Notes: a model not told the origin generated them from the sequence alone. A stretch of DNA of 33,500 bases from Gammaproteobacteria bacterium (GCA_027030565.1 JALVEU010000140.1:1-33500); one strand, 5' to 3'; shown: positions 17,661 to 28,147, numbered from the stretch's first letter. Program-made: numbers and translations.

Positions 17661-17733
17661 ACCACACGTAGCCCGCTCTGCCCGCCAGAGGCGGGCGCTG
17701 CGGTGGGAACATCCGGCGCCGGCCGGAGACCCG

Positions 17734-19686
<1,953 letters not shown>

Positions 19687-19740
19687 CGTTGTTCTCCACG
19701 CCTCTCGAATCTGAAAAATTTTCCGAAAATCTGCTTGCAG

Positions 19741-19769
19741 ACATGGGGGCGCGACCGCCCCCTTTCAAC
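19741..19769 (-). promoter_or_regulatory. Sigma32-type promoter upstream of dnaK
   Basis: Minus strand GTTGAAA (19769-19763), N14, CCCCATGT (19748-19741); close to sigma32 consensus CTTGAAA...CCCCATnT. Confidence 0.75.
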
Positions 19770-19805
19770 CAGTGCCGCTCTGTCCTCGCCCGGGGATCCC
19801 GCCGC

Positions 19806-20387
19806 TCACCCCGTCTCGGGGGGCTTGGAGACGATCACCATGGCCGGACGCAGCAGACGGTCGTTCAGCCGATAGCCCTTCTGCACCACCGTGAGCACCG
19901 TGTTGGGGGGCAGTTCGGCGTTCTCCTGGATGGACATGGCCTGATGCAGCTCCGGATCGAAGGGTTCCCCGAGTGGGTTGACCTCCTGCACGTTGAACTT
20001 TTGCAACACCTGCCCGAGCATCTTCAGGGTCAGCTCCATGCCCTCGCGCAATTTCTCCGCATCCACGTGCTCTGTGGCATGCCCCAGGCCCAGTTCCAGG
20101 CTGTCGACCACCGGCAGGAGCTCGCCGATGAACTTCTCCAGACCGTACTTGTGTGCCTGGGCCACATCACGCTCGCTGCGCTTGCGCAGATTGTCCAGGT
20201 CGGCCTGGGCACGCACCAGCTGGTTCCAGGTCTCCTCGGCCCGCCTGCGCGCGGCCTCGAGCTCCTCGCGCAACCGCTCAATCTCCTGGACCTCCGTCTC
20301 CTCTGTGCCCGTGCCGCTCTCGGCCGCCGGCGAGGCTCCGGCCTGCACTTCTTCGGCGATACGCTCGTTCTCGTGCTGTTGACTCAT
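19806..20387 (-). CDS. grpE: Nucleotide exchange factor GrpE
   Basis: RAQADLDNLRKRSERDVAQAHKYGLEKFIGELLPVVDSLELGL; LNPLGEPFDPELHQAMS-type C-terminal region. Confidence 0.96.
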   Translation of the reverse strand: MSQQHENERIAEEVQAGASPAAESGTGTEETEVQEIERLREELEAARRRAEETWNQLVRAQADLDNLRKRSERDVAQAHKYGLEKFIGELLPVVDSLELGLGHATEHVDAEKLREGMELTLKMLGQVLQKFNVQEVNPLGEPFDPELHQAMSIQENAELPPNTVLTVVQKGYRLNDRLLRPAMVIVSKPPETG

Positions 20388-20466
20388 GGTCGCTCCATAG
20401 CGCAACTGGGTTGAATCCGTAAACCGACCCCGCCGGTTGTACGGGGTGCCCGAATGCATTCGAGCG

Positions 20467-20497
20467 ACATGGGGCTGGACCGACGGCATTTCAAGGG
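20467..20497 (-). promoter_or_regulatory. Sigma32-type promoter upstream of grpE
   Basis: Minus strand CCCTTGAAA (from 20497), N14, CCCCATGT (20474-20467); essentially consensus. Confidence 0.8.
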
Positions 20498-20561
20498 ATG
20501 TGCGGCCCGCCCGACGCCGTGCTCATCGATCGTGCCCCGCCCCTGCCCATACCGTTCCGGT

Positions 20562-21611
20562 TCACGCGCTGAGCGCCTCGCCCAGCAACCGTGCCGTGGC
20601 GTCCACCACGGGGATGACGCGTTCGTAGTGCATGCGCGTCGGTCCGATCACACCGAGCACCCCCACGATATCACCTCCGACACGGTAGGGCGCGGAGACC
20701 ACGCTGCAGCCGGCCAGCGCGTCGTACCCCGACTCCTGACCGATGAAGATCTGTACACCCTCGGCCTCGATGCACTTGTCCAGCAGTTCCAGGATCTCGC
20801 GCTTCTCCGTGAACGCCTCGAACAGCTGGCGGAGCTTCTCCACATCGGAGAGCTCGGCGTAACGCATGAGATGGGTCTGCCCCATCATCACGAAGTCCTC
20901 CGGATCGCGCAGGGTCTCCGCGAAGACCTTGTCCCCGAGCTCGGCAGCCGTACAGGCGAGCCGGTCCATGTCGCGACGCATGCAGTCCAGATCCTCCACG
21001 ATGCGGGCCCGCACCGCCTGCAGGTCCATGCCCGAGAAACGCTCGTTGAGGAACGCCGCCGCACGCTCCAGTGCCTCGCGCGAATAGGGCCGCTCCAGCT
21101 CGATAATGAGGTTCTGTACTTCGTGGGGTTCCAGCACCAGCACCACCAGGACCTTGCCACCGCTCAGCTCCAGGAACTCGATGCGGCGCAGAACGGCGTG
21201 CTCGGCCCGTGGCACCGTCACCAGACCCGCCAGCTGCGTGACCCGTGACAGCAGGGTCGAAGCCCGCTCCACCAGCTCATGGGGACCCTGTCCCGGACCG
21301 AGCACGTCCCGGAACTCCTCCATCAGCGCTTCGTCCAGGGGACGCACCTCGATCATGCGATCGACGAACAGACGGTATCCCAGCACCGTGGGCACACGGC
21401 CGGCCGAGGTGTGCGGCGAACGCACCAACCCCATCTCCTCCAGATCGGCCATGACGTTGCGTACCGTGGCCGGGCTGAGATCCAGCCCCGAGGCTCGCGC
21501 GAGTGTCCGCGAGCCCACCGGCAGTCCCTCACGGATATATTGCTCGACCAGCACGCGGAGCAGATGCTCGGCACGCTGCGTCAATTCGATCTGGAGTGCC
21601 CGTTCCTCCAT
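20562..21611 (-). CDS. hrcA: Heat-inducible transcription repressor HrcA
   Basis: YIREGLPVGSRTLARASGLDLSPATVRNVMADLEEMGLVRSPHTSAGRVPTVLGYRLFVD; C-terminal GVLGVIGPTRMHYERVIPVVD. Confidence 0.96.
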   Translation of the reverse strand: MEERALQIELTQRAEHLLRVLVEQYIREGLPVGSRTLARASGLDLSPATVRNVMADLEEMGLVRSPHTSAGRVPTVLGYRLFVDRMIEVRPLDEALMEEFRDVLGPGQGPHELVERASTLLSRVTQLAGLVTVPRAEHAVLRRIEFLELSGGKVLVVLVLEPHEVQNLIIELERPYSREALERAAAFLNERFSGMDLQAVRARIVEDLDCMRRDMDRLACTAAELGDKVFAETLRDPEDFVMMGQTHLMRYAELSDVEKLRQLFEAFTEKREILELLDKCIEAEGVQIFIGQESGYDALAGCSVVSAPYRVGGDIVGVLGVIGPTRMHYERVIPVVDATARLLGEALSA

Positions 21612-21647
21612 GGGGGAAACCATCGTCCGTCGGCGACATCCGCTAAT

Positions 21648-21674
21648 TTAGCACTCAAAAACCACAAGTGCTAA
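21648..21674. promoter_or_regulatory. CIRCE element (HrcA operator)
   Basis: TTAGCACTC-N9-AAGTGCTAA; one mismatch to consensus TTAGCACTC-N9-GAGTGCTAA, directly upstream of hrcA. Confidence 0.92.
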
Positions 21675-21772
21675 CGATCTCATAATGAGGGTGCTCAACC
21701 CGTGACACAAGCCCAGTCAGGGGCGGTCGGTGCGCTTCCCCCGACACGCCGTGTTCAGAGTAGAATCAGCGG

Positions 21773-22645
21773 ATGCCCGTCTTCCGCACGATACTCCTCG
21801 TCAGTAAACCGGGCGATCCTACCCTGCGTTCAACCTTGGAAACCCTGTGGTCTTTTCTCGAGCGCCGGGGCTGCCGCGTGTTGCTCGACCCGTCGGCCTG
21901 CACCCTGCTGCAGGCGCAGGGTCGCGCCCCTTGTACCCATGGCGAGACACCCCCTCCCGATCTCGTGCTGGCCGTGGGCGGCGACGGCACCCTGCTCCAC
22001 GCCGCACGTCGTTTCGTGGACCGAGGCGTCCCCCTGGCGGGTGTCAACCGGGGCCGGCTGGGCTTCCTGGCCGACATCTCCCCGGATGAGATGCTGGAAC
22101 GCCTGGAGGAAATCCTCTCCGGTCAGTATCAAGAGGATCAGCGCACCATGCTCTGCGGCCGCGTGTTGCGAGACGGCACGGAGATCCTGAGCAACTCCGC
22201 CCTCAACGACGTCGTGCTCCATGCACGCCGCAGCGTGCGCATGATCAGTTTCGACGTCTACGTGGGCGGCCGGCTCCTGGCGCGCCAGAACGCCGACGGC
22301 ATCGTGGTCGCCACCCCCACCGGATCCACCGCCTATGCCCTGTCGGGCGGGGGCCCCATCCTGCATCCCGACGTGGCGGCCTTGACCCTGGTACCCATCT
22401 GCCCACACACCCTGAGCAACCGGCCGATCGTCATCGACGACCGTTCTCGACTGGGACTGACCCTATGTCCCGACAACACCGTGCCGGCGGTGGTGTCCTT
22501 CGACGGGCAGGTGGACTGCGACCTGGAACCAGGGGACTGCGTCGAGGTGTGGCTCAAGGAGGCCCGGCTGCGACTCATCCAACCGCTGAACCTGGATTAC
22601 TTCGAGATCCTGCGCGCCAAGCTCAAGTGGAGCGAGCTGCCCTAG
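21773..22645 (+). CDS. nadK: NAD kinase
   Basis: LAVGGDGTLLHAAR; GVNRGRLGFLADI; NALND-type SNSALNDVVLHA; TPTGSTAYALSGGGPILHP. Confidence 0.96.
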   Translation: MPVFRTILLVSKPGDPTLRSTLETLWSFLERRGCRVLLDPSACTLLQAQGRAPCTHGETPPPDLVLAVGGDGTLLHAARRFVDRGVPLAGVNRGRLGFLADISPDEMLERLEEILSGQYQEDQRTMLCGRVLRDGTEILSNSALNDVVLHARRSVRMISFDVYVGGRLLARQNADGIVVATPTGSTAYALSGGGPILHPDVAALTLVPICPHTLSNRPIVIDDRSRLGLTLCPDNTVPAVVSFDGQVDCDLEPGDCVEVWLKEARLRLIQPLNLDYFEILRAKLKWSELP

Positions 22646-22664
22646 CGCCCGGCTTCCCACGGCC

Positions 22665-24329
22665 ATGCTCACCCGGATCACGCTACGCGACTTCGCCATC
22701 TTCCAGGCCCTGGAGCTGGAGCCCGGGGCGGGGATGAACGTGTTCACCGGCGAGACCGGTGCGGGCAAGTCTCTGGTGGTGACGGCCCTGGGACTGGTGC
22801 TGGGCGATCGCGCCACACGCGGCACCGTGCGCGCCGGTGCCGCCCGCGCCGACCTGGCCGTGGAGTTCACGCTGGAGGCCGCCCCCGGAGCCCGCCGCTG
22901 GCTGGCCGAGCGCGATCTCGACCAGGAGGACACCTGCCTGTTGCGCCGGGTGATCACCCGTGAAGGTCGCTCCCGAGCCTACATCAACGGCGTCCCCATG
23001 CCGCTGCAGGCCGTGCGCGAGCTGGGAGAACAACTCGTGGACATCCAGGGACAACACGCCCATCAGGCCCTGCTGCGGCCCGGCATGCAACGCCGCCTGC
23101 TGGACGAGTTCGCCGGTCATGACACCCTCTTGGAAGAAGCGGGTGCCCGCTATGCGCAATGGCGCCGGCTGCACGACCGGCTCCAGGATACGGACCGTCG
23201 AGCCGGTGAGATCCGCGACCGCAAGGCACTGCTCGGCTTCCAGATCCGCGAACTGGAGACCCTGGGGCTGCGCGCAGGGGAGTATGCCGAGCTGGACGCC
23301 GAGCAGACGCGGCTCGCCAACGCCGAGTCGGTGCGCGAACAGACCTGGGAGGCGGCCCAGGCACTGTACGACGCCGACAGGGACACCCTCTACGAGCGAC
23401 TGGCCCACATCGCCTCCGGGCTGCGTGAGGCGGCAACGTCCCATCCCGCACTGGGTGACTCGGCCGAGGTCGCCGAAGGTCTGGCTATCCAGGCCCAGGA
23501 ACTGGCCGCTGCGCTGCGCCAGTACGCCGAGACGCTGGAGAGCGATCCGGAACGCCTGGCACAGGTGGACGAACGCCTTCGGGCCATTCACGACCTTGCT
23601 CGCAAGTACGCGGTGGAGCCCGAGGCCCTACCGGAACTGCACCACCGGCTCAAGCGTGAGCTGGCGGAACTGGAATCGCCGGAGTACGACGTCGACACAC
23701 TGCGCACCGCCCTGCGCGAGGCCGAAGAACGCCTGGACGAGACCTGCGAACGCCTATCGCGGGCGCGCCGAGCAGCGGCACAGCGGCTCGCCGAGCAGGC
23801 CGCCGGACATCTGGCCGCGCTGGGGATGCCCGAAACTGAGCTGGAGATCCGCGTCACACCGCGGGGCCCCGAAGGCCGCGGCCCCCAGGGCTGGGACGAA
23901 GTACGAATGTACATCCGCACCAACCCGGGGCAGCCCCCGGGCCCGCTGGAGACAGTGGCCTCGGGGGGCGAGCTCTCGCGCATCAGTCTGGCGGTGCGGC
24001 TGGCGGCCGTGGACGCCTTGCCTCTGCCCACGCTGGTGTTCGACGAGGTGGACACTGGTATCGGGGGCGCGGTGGCCGAGGCGGTGGGCCAGCGCCTGAA
24101 ACAGCTCGCCGGCTCGCGTCAGGTCCTGTGCGTCACGCACCTGCCGCAGGTGGCCGCGCAGGGTGACCACCACTTCCGCGTCCGCAAGGAAAAGGCCGAG
24201 CAGGGCGTGGCCACCCGTGTGGAGCATCTGGACCCCGATGGGCGGGTCCAGGAGATCGCCCGCATGCTTGGAGGCCGTCGGGTCACGCAGCGCGCCCTGG
24301 AGCATGCACGCGAGATGCTCGGCCGCTGA
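22665..24329 (+). CDS. recN: DNA repair protein RecN
   Basis: Walker A GETGAGKSLVVTALGL; YINGVPMPLQAVRELGEQLVDIQGQHAHQALL; VASGGELSRISLAVRL; LVFDEVDTGIGGAVAEAVG. Confidence 0.97.
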   Translation: MLTRITLRDFAIFQALELEPGAGMNVFTGETGAGKSLVVTALGLVLGDRATRGTVRAGAARADLAVEFTLEAAPGARRWLAERDLDQEDTCLLRRVITREGRSRAYINGVPMPLQAVRELGEQLVDIQGQHAHQALLRPGMQRRLLDEFAGHDTLLEEAGARYAQWRRLHDRLQDTDRRAGEIRDRKALLGFQIRELETLGLRAGEYAELDAEQTRLANAESVREQTWEAAQALYDADRDTLYERLAHIASGLREAATSHPALGDSAEVAEGLAIQAQELAAALRQYAETLESDPERLAQVDERLRAIHDLARKYAVEPEALPELHHRLKRELAELESPEYDVDTLRTALREAEERLDETCERLSRARRAAAQRLAEQAAGHLAALGMPETELEIRVTPRGPEGRGPQGWDEVRMYIRTNPGQPPGPLETVASGGELSRISLAVRLAAVDALPLPTLVFDEVDTGIGGAVAEAVGQRLKQLAGSRQVLCVTHLPQVAAQGDHHFRVRKEKAEQGVATRVEHLDPDGRVQEIARMLGGRRVTQRALEHAREMLGR

Positions 24330-24379
24330 GATGCAGGCTCACCCGCCGGCCCAGGGCGTCCACCCCCGGAGGGAGGGCC

Positions 24380-24802
24380 TCAACTCTCGCTTGCCGATTC
24401 GTCGTCGATGAACTCGCCGTACAGGATCAGGGAGTGATCGCGGATCCGGAAGCCGTGCGCCTTGGCGATCTCCTGCTGGCGCTTTTCGATGATCTCGTCG
24501 TAGAACTCGACGACACGGCCGGTGCGGCTGCAGACCATGTGGTCGTGGTGGGTTCCCCGGTCGAGTTCAAACACCGCTTGCCCACCCTCGAAGTGCAGCC
24601 GATTGACCAGGCCGGCAGCCTCGAACTGGGTGAGCACCCGGTAGATGGTGGCCAGACCGATCTGTTCACCCTCCTCGAGCAGCTTCCGGTAGATGTCCTC
24701 GGCGGTCAGGTGGTGCTCCGGGGCTCGCTCCAGGATCTCGAGGATCTTCATCCTCGGATGTGTCACCTTCAAGCCCGCCTTCTTCAGGTCTTGTGTCTCC
24801 AT
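24380..24802 (-). CDS. fur: Ferric uptake regulator Fur
   Basis: DLKKAGLKVTHPRMKILEILE; GLATIYRVLTQFEAAGLVNRLHFEGGQAVFELDRGTHHDHMVC. Confidence 0.96.
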   Translation of the reverse strand: METQDLKKAGLKVTHPRMKILEILERAPEHHLTAEDIYRKLLEEGEQIGLATIYRVLTQFEAAGLVNRLHFEGGQAVFELDRGTHHDHMVCSRTGRVVEFYDEIIEKRQQEIAKAHGFRIRDHSLILYGEFIDDESASES

Positions 24803-24946
24803 GAGACGGCTCCCGATCCTCAGACTCTGCCGGCCGATACGCAGGCCACCGATACGGATAGAATGGCGTCGGCATCGCCCCGGGGCTGATACGCGCAGCC
24901 CCGCCCGGCGAAACCGCCACCGCTCACATGACTTCCGCATGCGATT

Positions 24947-25330
24947 ATGAGAAAGATTCTCAATTTTTTCATCCCCGTATGGGTGGGGGTCACCTGCGCT
25001 GGCTGCAGCTGGTCCTGGGACTATGCGCGGGATCTGTTCAGCATCCACCGCATCGACGTCCAGCAGGGCAACGCGCTGGAGGAGGACGAGATCGCCCTGC
25101 TGCGCGAGGGCATGACCCCGGAGCAGGTCCGTTTCCTCCTGGGCACGCCGCTGGTGACCGATCCGTTTCGTCCCCAACGCTGGGACTATGTGTACTACTT
25201 CCGTCCCGGGAGCCGCAAGCCGGTCCTGCGCCGGGTCACGGTGTTCTTCGAAGGTGGCGAGGTGGTGCGGATCGAAAAGCAGGGACTGGACGAAATGCAC
25301 CCTGCACAGGGCGCGTCGCCCGAAGGCTGA
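24947..25330 (+). CDS. bamE: Outer membrane assembly lipoprotein BamE (SmpA/OmlA)
   Basis: Lipobox-like TCAGC; IDVQQGNALEEDEIALLREGMTPEQVRFLLGTPLVTDPFRPQRWDYVYYF. Confidence 0.95.
   Translation: MRKILNFFIPVWVGVTCAGCSWSWDYARDLFSIHRIDVQQGNALEEDEIALLREGMTPEQVRFLLGTPLVTDPFRPQRWDYVYYFRPGSRKPVLRRVTVFFEGGEVVRIEKQGLDEMHPAQGASPEG
24948..24962. promoter_or_regulatory. Fur-box-like inverted repeat TGAGAAA-G-ATTCTCA overlapping the bamE start codon
   Basis: 7-1-7 architecture close to the Fur consensus TGATAATnATTATCA, in the fur/bamE divergent region. Confidence 0.45.
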
Positions 25331-25332
25331 AC

Positions 25333-25683
25333 TCAGCGCCCTCCGGCGCCTTTCTTCATGGGCTTGCCGGCGGCGGCACGTTTGCGGCGGATCTCCTTGG
25401 GGTCGGCGATGAGCGGCCGATAGATCTCCACCCGATCATGGGCACGCAACGCGCGGTTCAAAGGCACCACCTTGCCGAAGATTCCCACCTTGTTGGTGCG
25501 TCCCAGGTCGATTTCGGGAAACTCACCGAGGATGCCCGAGGCGCGAATCGCCTGCTCGACGGTGGTCCCCTCGGGTACGTCCAGCTCCACGATCAGCTGG
25601 CGCTCGGGCTTCGCGTAGGCGACCTCCACCGGGATCATTCGAGGCGGCGGCCGCCGGGTCGGAGAATGCTCAGGACTTTCCAT
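25333..25683 (-). CDS. rnfH: RnfH family Ubl-like protein (RatB)
   Basis: IPVEVAYAKPERQLIVELDVPEGTTVEQAIRASGIL; KVGIFGKVVPLNRALRAHDRVEIYRPLIADPKEIRRKRAA. Confidence 0.93.
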   Translation of the reverse strand: MESPEHSPTRRPPPRMIPVEVAYAKPERQLIVELDVPEGTTVEQAIRASGILGEFPEIDLGRTNKVGIFGKVVPLNRALRAHDRVEIYRPLIADPKEIRRKRAAAGKPMKKGAGGR

Positions 25684-26107
25684 ACACCTCACGGGCCCGC
25701 TTGACGAAGGCGTCCACCAGGGAATTGGTGATCTGTGTGAACAGGGGCCCCAGGGTCATGCGCAGCACCGGATTGGCGATCTCGAAGTCCAGATCCAACG
25801 AGACCCGGCTGGCGCCCTCGCCCAGCGACTCGAAACGCCAGAAACCCTGAAGATGCTTGAAAGGGCCGTCGACCAGTCGCATCTCGATCATCTTTCCGGG
25901 CTGGAGACGGTTCAGGGTGGTGAAACTGGTGCGAATGGCGCCTTTCTCGAAATGGAGGCGGGCCTTCAGCTCGTCCTCTCCTTCATGGAGCACCTCGGCC
26001 CGCGTACACCAAGGCACGAACTCGGGGTAGCGCCGCACATCGTTGACCAGGCGGAACATGGCCGAGGCCTCATAAGGCACCAGGGCACTGCGCCGGACGA
26101 CCGTCAT
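25670..26107 (-). CDS. ratA: RatA-like START/coenzyme Q-binding family protein
   Basis: VRRSALVPYEASAMFRLVNDVRRYPEFVPWCTRAEVL; GPFKHLQGFWRFESL; the neighbouring rnfH is the usual partner. Confidence 0.93.
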   Translation of the reverse strand: MTVVRRSALVPYEASAMFRLVNDVRRYPEFVPWCTRAEVLHEGEDELKARLHFEKGAIRTSFTTLNRLQPGKMIEMRLVDGPFKHLQGFWRFESLGEGASRVSLDLDFEIANPVLRMTLGPLFTQITNSLVDAFVKRAREVYGKS

Positions 26108-27465
26108 ATCACCTCGATCACGTTGAGGAACACCAGACCCACCCCGACGGGCGTGATATAGCGCACCAGGAAACGCCACAGCCGATAGCCGAGGGAGTCG
26201 TCCATCTTGAGTTCCTCCTTGACCGAGCGTTCCTTCATCAGCCAGCCGGCGAAGATGGCGATGAGCAGTCCGCCGATGGGCAGCATGATGTTGGAGGTGA
26301 GGTAGTCGAGCAGATCGAAGAACGTGCGTCCGAACAGCCGGTAGTCCGACCACAGGTTGAACGAGAACACGGTGCCCAGCCCCACGAACCAGGTGAGCAT
26401 GCCGCAGACCACGGCCGCATAGACCCGAGTGTGACCCCGGTTCTCCACCAGCCAAGCCACTGCAGGCTCCACCAGCGAGATCGCCGAGGTCCACGCGGCG
26501 AACACCAACAGAATGAAGAACAAGGTGCCGAAGAACGCCCCACCCGGCATCTGCCCGAAGGCGATGGGCAGGGTCTGGAAGATCAGGCCCGGGCCCGCGT
26601 TGGGCTGCAGGCCGTATTCGAACACGACGGGAAAGATGGCCAGCCCGGCGATCAGGGCCACCAGGGTGTCGGCGCTGGCCACGGCGATGCTCGTGCGCGC
26701 GATGGAGGCGTCGTGGGGCAGATACGAGCCGTAGATCATGATCGCCCCCATGCCCAGACTGAGACTGAAGAAGGCCTGCCCCATGGCCATGAGGATCACC
26801 TCGGGCGTCACCTTGCCGAAATCCGGGGCGAAGAGGAACTGCAGACCATGGACGAACTGGCCCTCCGCCATGGCATAGCCGACCAGCAGCAGCAACAGGA
26901 CGAACAGGCCCGGCATGAGAAACCGCACCGCCGTCTCCAGGCCTGCCGCCACCCCGCGCGCCACCACCACCATGGTCATGATCAGGAACAGCGTATGCCA
27001 GGCGATGAGCTTTTCCGGATCGGAGATCAGATTGGAGAACACCTGTGCGGTGAAATCCGCCGTCGCCCCGTCGAACAGACCCGCGGCGGTGCGAAACACG
27101 TAGGCCAGCGCCCAGCCGGCGATCACGCTGTAGAACGACAGGATCAGGAACCCGGCCAGTACGCCCATCCAGCCGAGCAGACCCCAGCGCGGCGAGCGAC
27201 CCTCCTCGGCGGCCAGGGTGCGCATGGTGTTGATGGGGCTCTGCCGGCCACGCCGACCCAGCATGACCTCCGCCATCATGATGGGTACGCCGATGATCGC
27301 CACGCAGGCCACGTAGATGAGCACGAACGCACCGCCGCCGTTCTGGCCGGCCACATAGGGAAACTTCCAGATGTTTCCGAGTCCGACCGCCGATCCCGTG
27401 GCAGCGAGCACGAAGGCCAGCTTGCTGGACCACTCACCGTGGATCGATGTGCGCACACCGGCCAT
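26104..27465 (-). CDS. Sodium-dependent transporter, NSS (SNF) family
   Basis: WSSKLAFVLAATGSAVGLGNIWKFPYVAGQNGGGAFVLIYV; AMGQAFFSLSLGMGAIMIYGSYL. Confidence 0.96.
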   Translation of the reverse strand: MAGVRTSIHGEWSSKLAFVLAATGSAVGLGNIWKFPYVAGQNGGGAFVLIYVACVAIIGVPIMMAEVMLGRRGRQSPINTMRTLAAEEGRSPRWGLLGWMGVLAGFLILSFYSVIAGWALAYVFRTAAGLFDGATADFTAQVFSNLISDPEKLIAWHTLFLIMTMVVVARGVAAGLETAVRFLMPGLFVLLLLLVGYAMAEGQFVHGLQFLFAPDFGKVTPEVILMAMGQAFFSLSLGMGAIMIYGSYLPHDASIARTSIAVASADTLVALIAGLAIFPVVFEYGLQPNAGPGLIFQTLPIAFGQMPGGAFFGTLFFILLVFAAWTSAISLVEPAVAWLVENRGHTRVYAAVVCGMLTWFVGLGTVFSFNLWSDYRLFGRTFFDLLDYLTSNIMLPIGGLLIAIFAGWLMKERSVKEELKMDDSLGYRLWRFLVRYITPVGVGLVFLNVIEVI

Positions 27466-27551
27466 CTCCGTCCCCCTGTCAGGCCCTGCACGAGGCCGCG
27501 GTATTCTGTGGGATTCGCCGCCACCCGGCAACCTGGCCCGAGAGCCCTGCG

Positions 27552-27557
27552 TATAAT
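27552..27557 (+). promoter_or_regulatory. Perfect -10 hexamer TATAAT 8 nt upstream of the smpB ATG
   Basis: gTATAATgccccgccATG; no Shine-Dalgarno-like sequence between the hexamer and ATG at 27566. No clear -35. Confidence 0.5.
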
Positions 27558-27565
27558 GCCCCGCC

Positions 27566-28048
27566 ATGGGAAAGGCGAAGAAAAAGAAAAAGTCCGACGG
27601 CGGCGCCCTCATCGCCGTCAACAAGAAGGCCCGCCACGACTACTTCATCGAAGAGACCCTCGAGGCAGGTCTGGCCCTGCAGGGCTGGGAGGTCAAGAGC
27701 CTGCGCGAGAAGCGGGTGCAGCTCAAAGAGGCCTACGTACTGATCAAGGACGGCGAGGCCTGGCTGTTCGGCGCCCACATCTCGCCCCTGCCCACCGTCT
27801 CGACCCACTACGTGGCCGATCCCCTGCGCACGCGCAAGCTCCTCCTTCACCGGCGCGAGATCGACCGCTTGACCGGCGCCGTGGAGCGGCGGGGCTACAC
27901 CCTCGTGCCGCTGTCCCTGTACTGGAAACACGGTCGGGTCAAACTGGAGATCGGGTTGGCCAAGGGCAAGAAGCTCCACGACAAACGTGCGGCACAGAAG
28001 GAGCGGGACTGGCGGCGCGAGCAACAGCGGATCCTGAAGCACGGCTGA
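27566..28048 (+). CDS. smpB: SsrA-binding protein SmpB
   Basis: [84 protein letters not shown]. Confidence 0.97.
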   Translation: MGKAKKKKKSDGGALIAVNKKARHDYFIEETLEAGLALQGWEVKSLREKRVQLKEAYVLIKDGEAWLFGAHISPLPTVSTHYVADPLRTRKLLLHRREIDRLTGAVERRGYTLVPLSLYWKHGRVKLEIGLAKGKKLHDKRAAQKERDWRREQQRILKHG

Positions 28049-28093
28049 GGCCGGTCTCCACATGCCCGCTCCGGCCCGGTGCCGGCCCGTCAC

Positions 28094-28124
28094 GGGTGGA
28101 CCGGTCCCACACCACGGTCCACCC
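28094..28124. terminator. Hairpin between convergent smpB and M4 protease genes
   Basis: Perfect 10-bp stem GGGTGGACCG-N11-CGGTCCACCC; no clear U-tract. Confidence 0.4.
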
Positions 28125-28147
28125 GCCATCTAGGCTGGGCGGGAAAC

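Noticed and set aside
25670-27433. 587-aa minus-strand ORF spanning the NSS gene and ratA
   Set aside because: Only the C-terminal 145 aa (ratA, start at 26107) is real; the rest is an alternative frame of the NSS symporter, so it is not a fusion protein.
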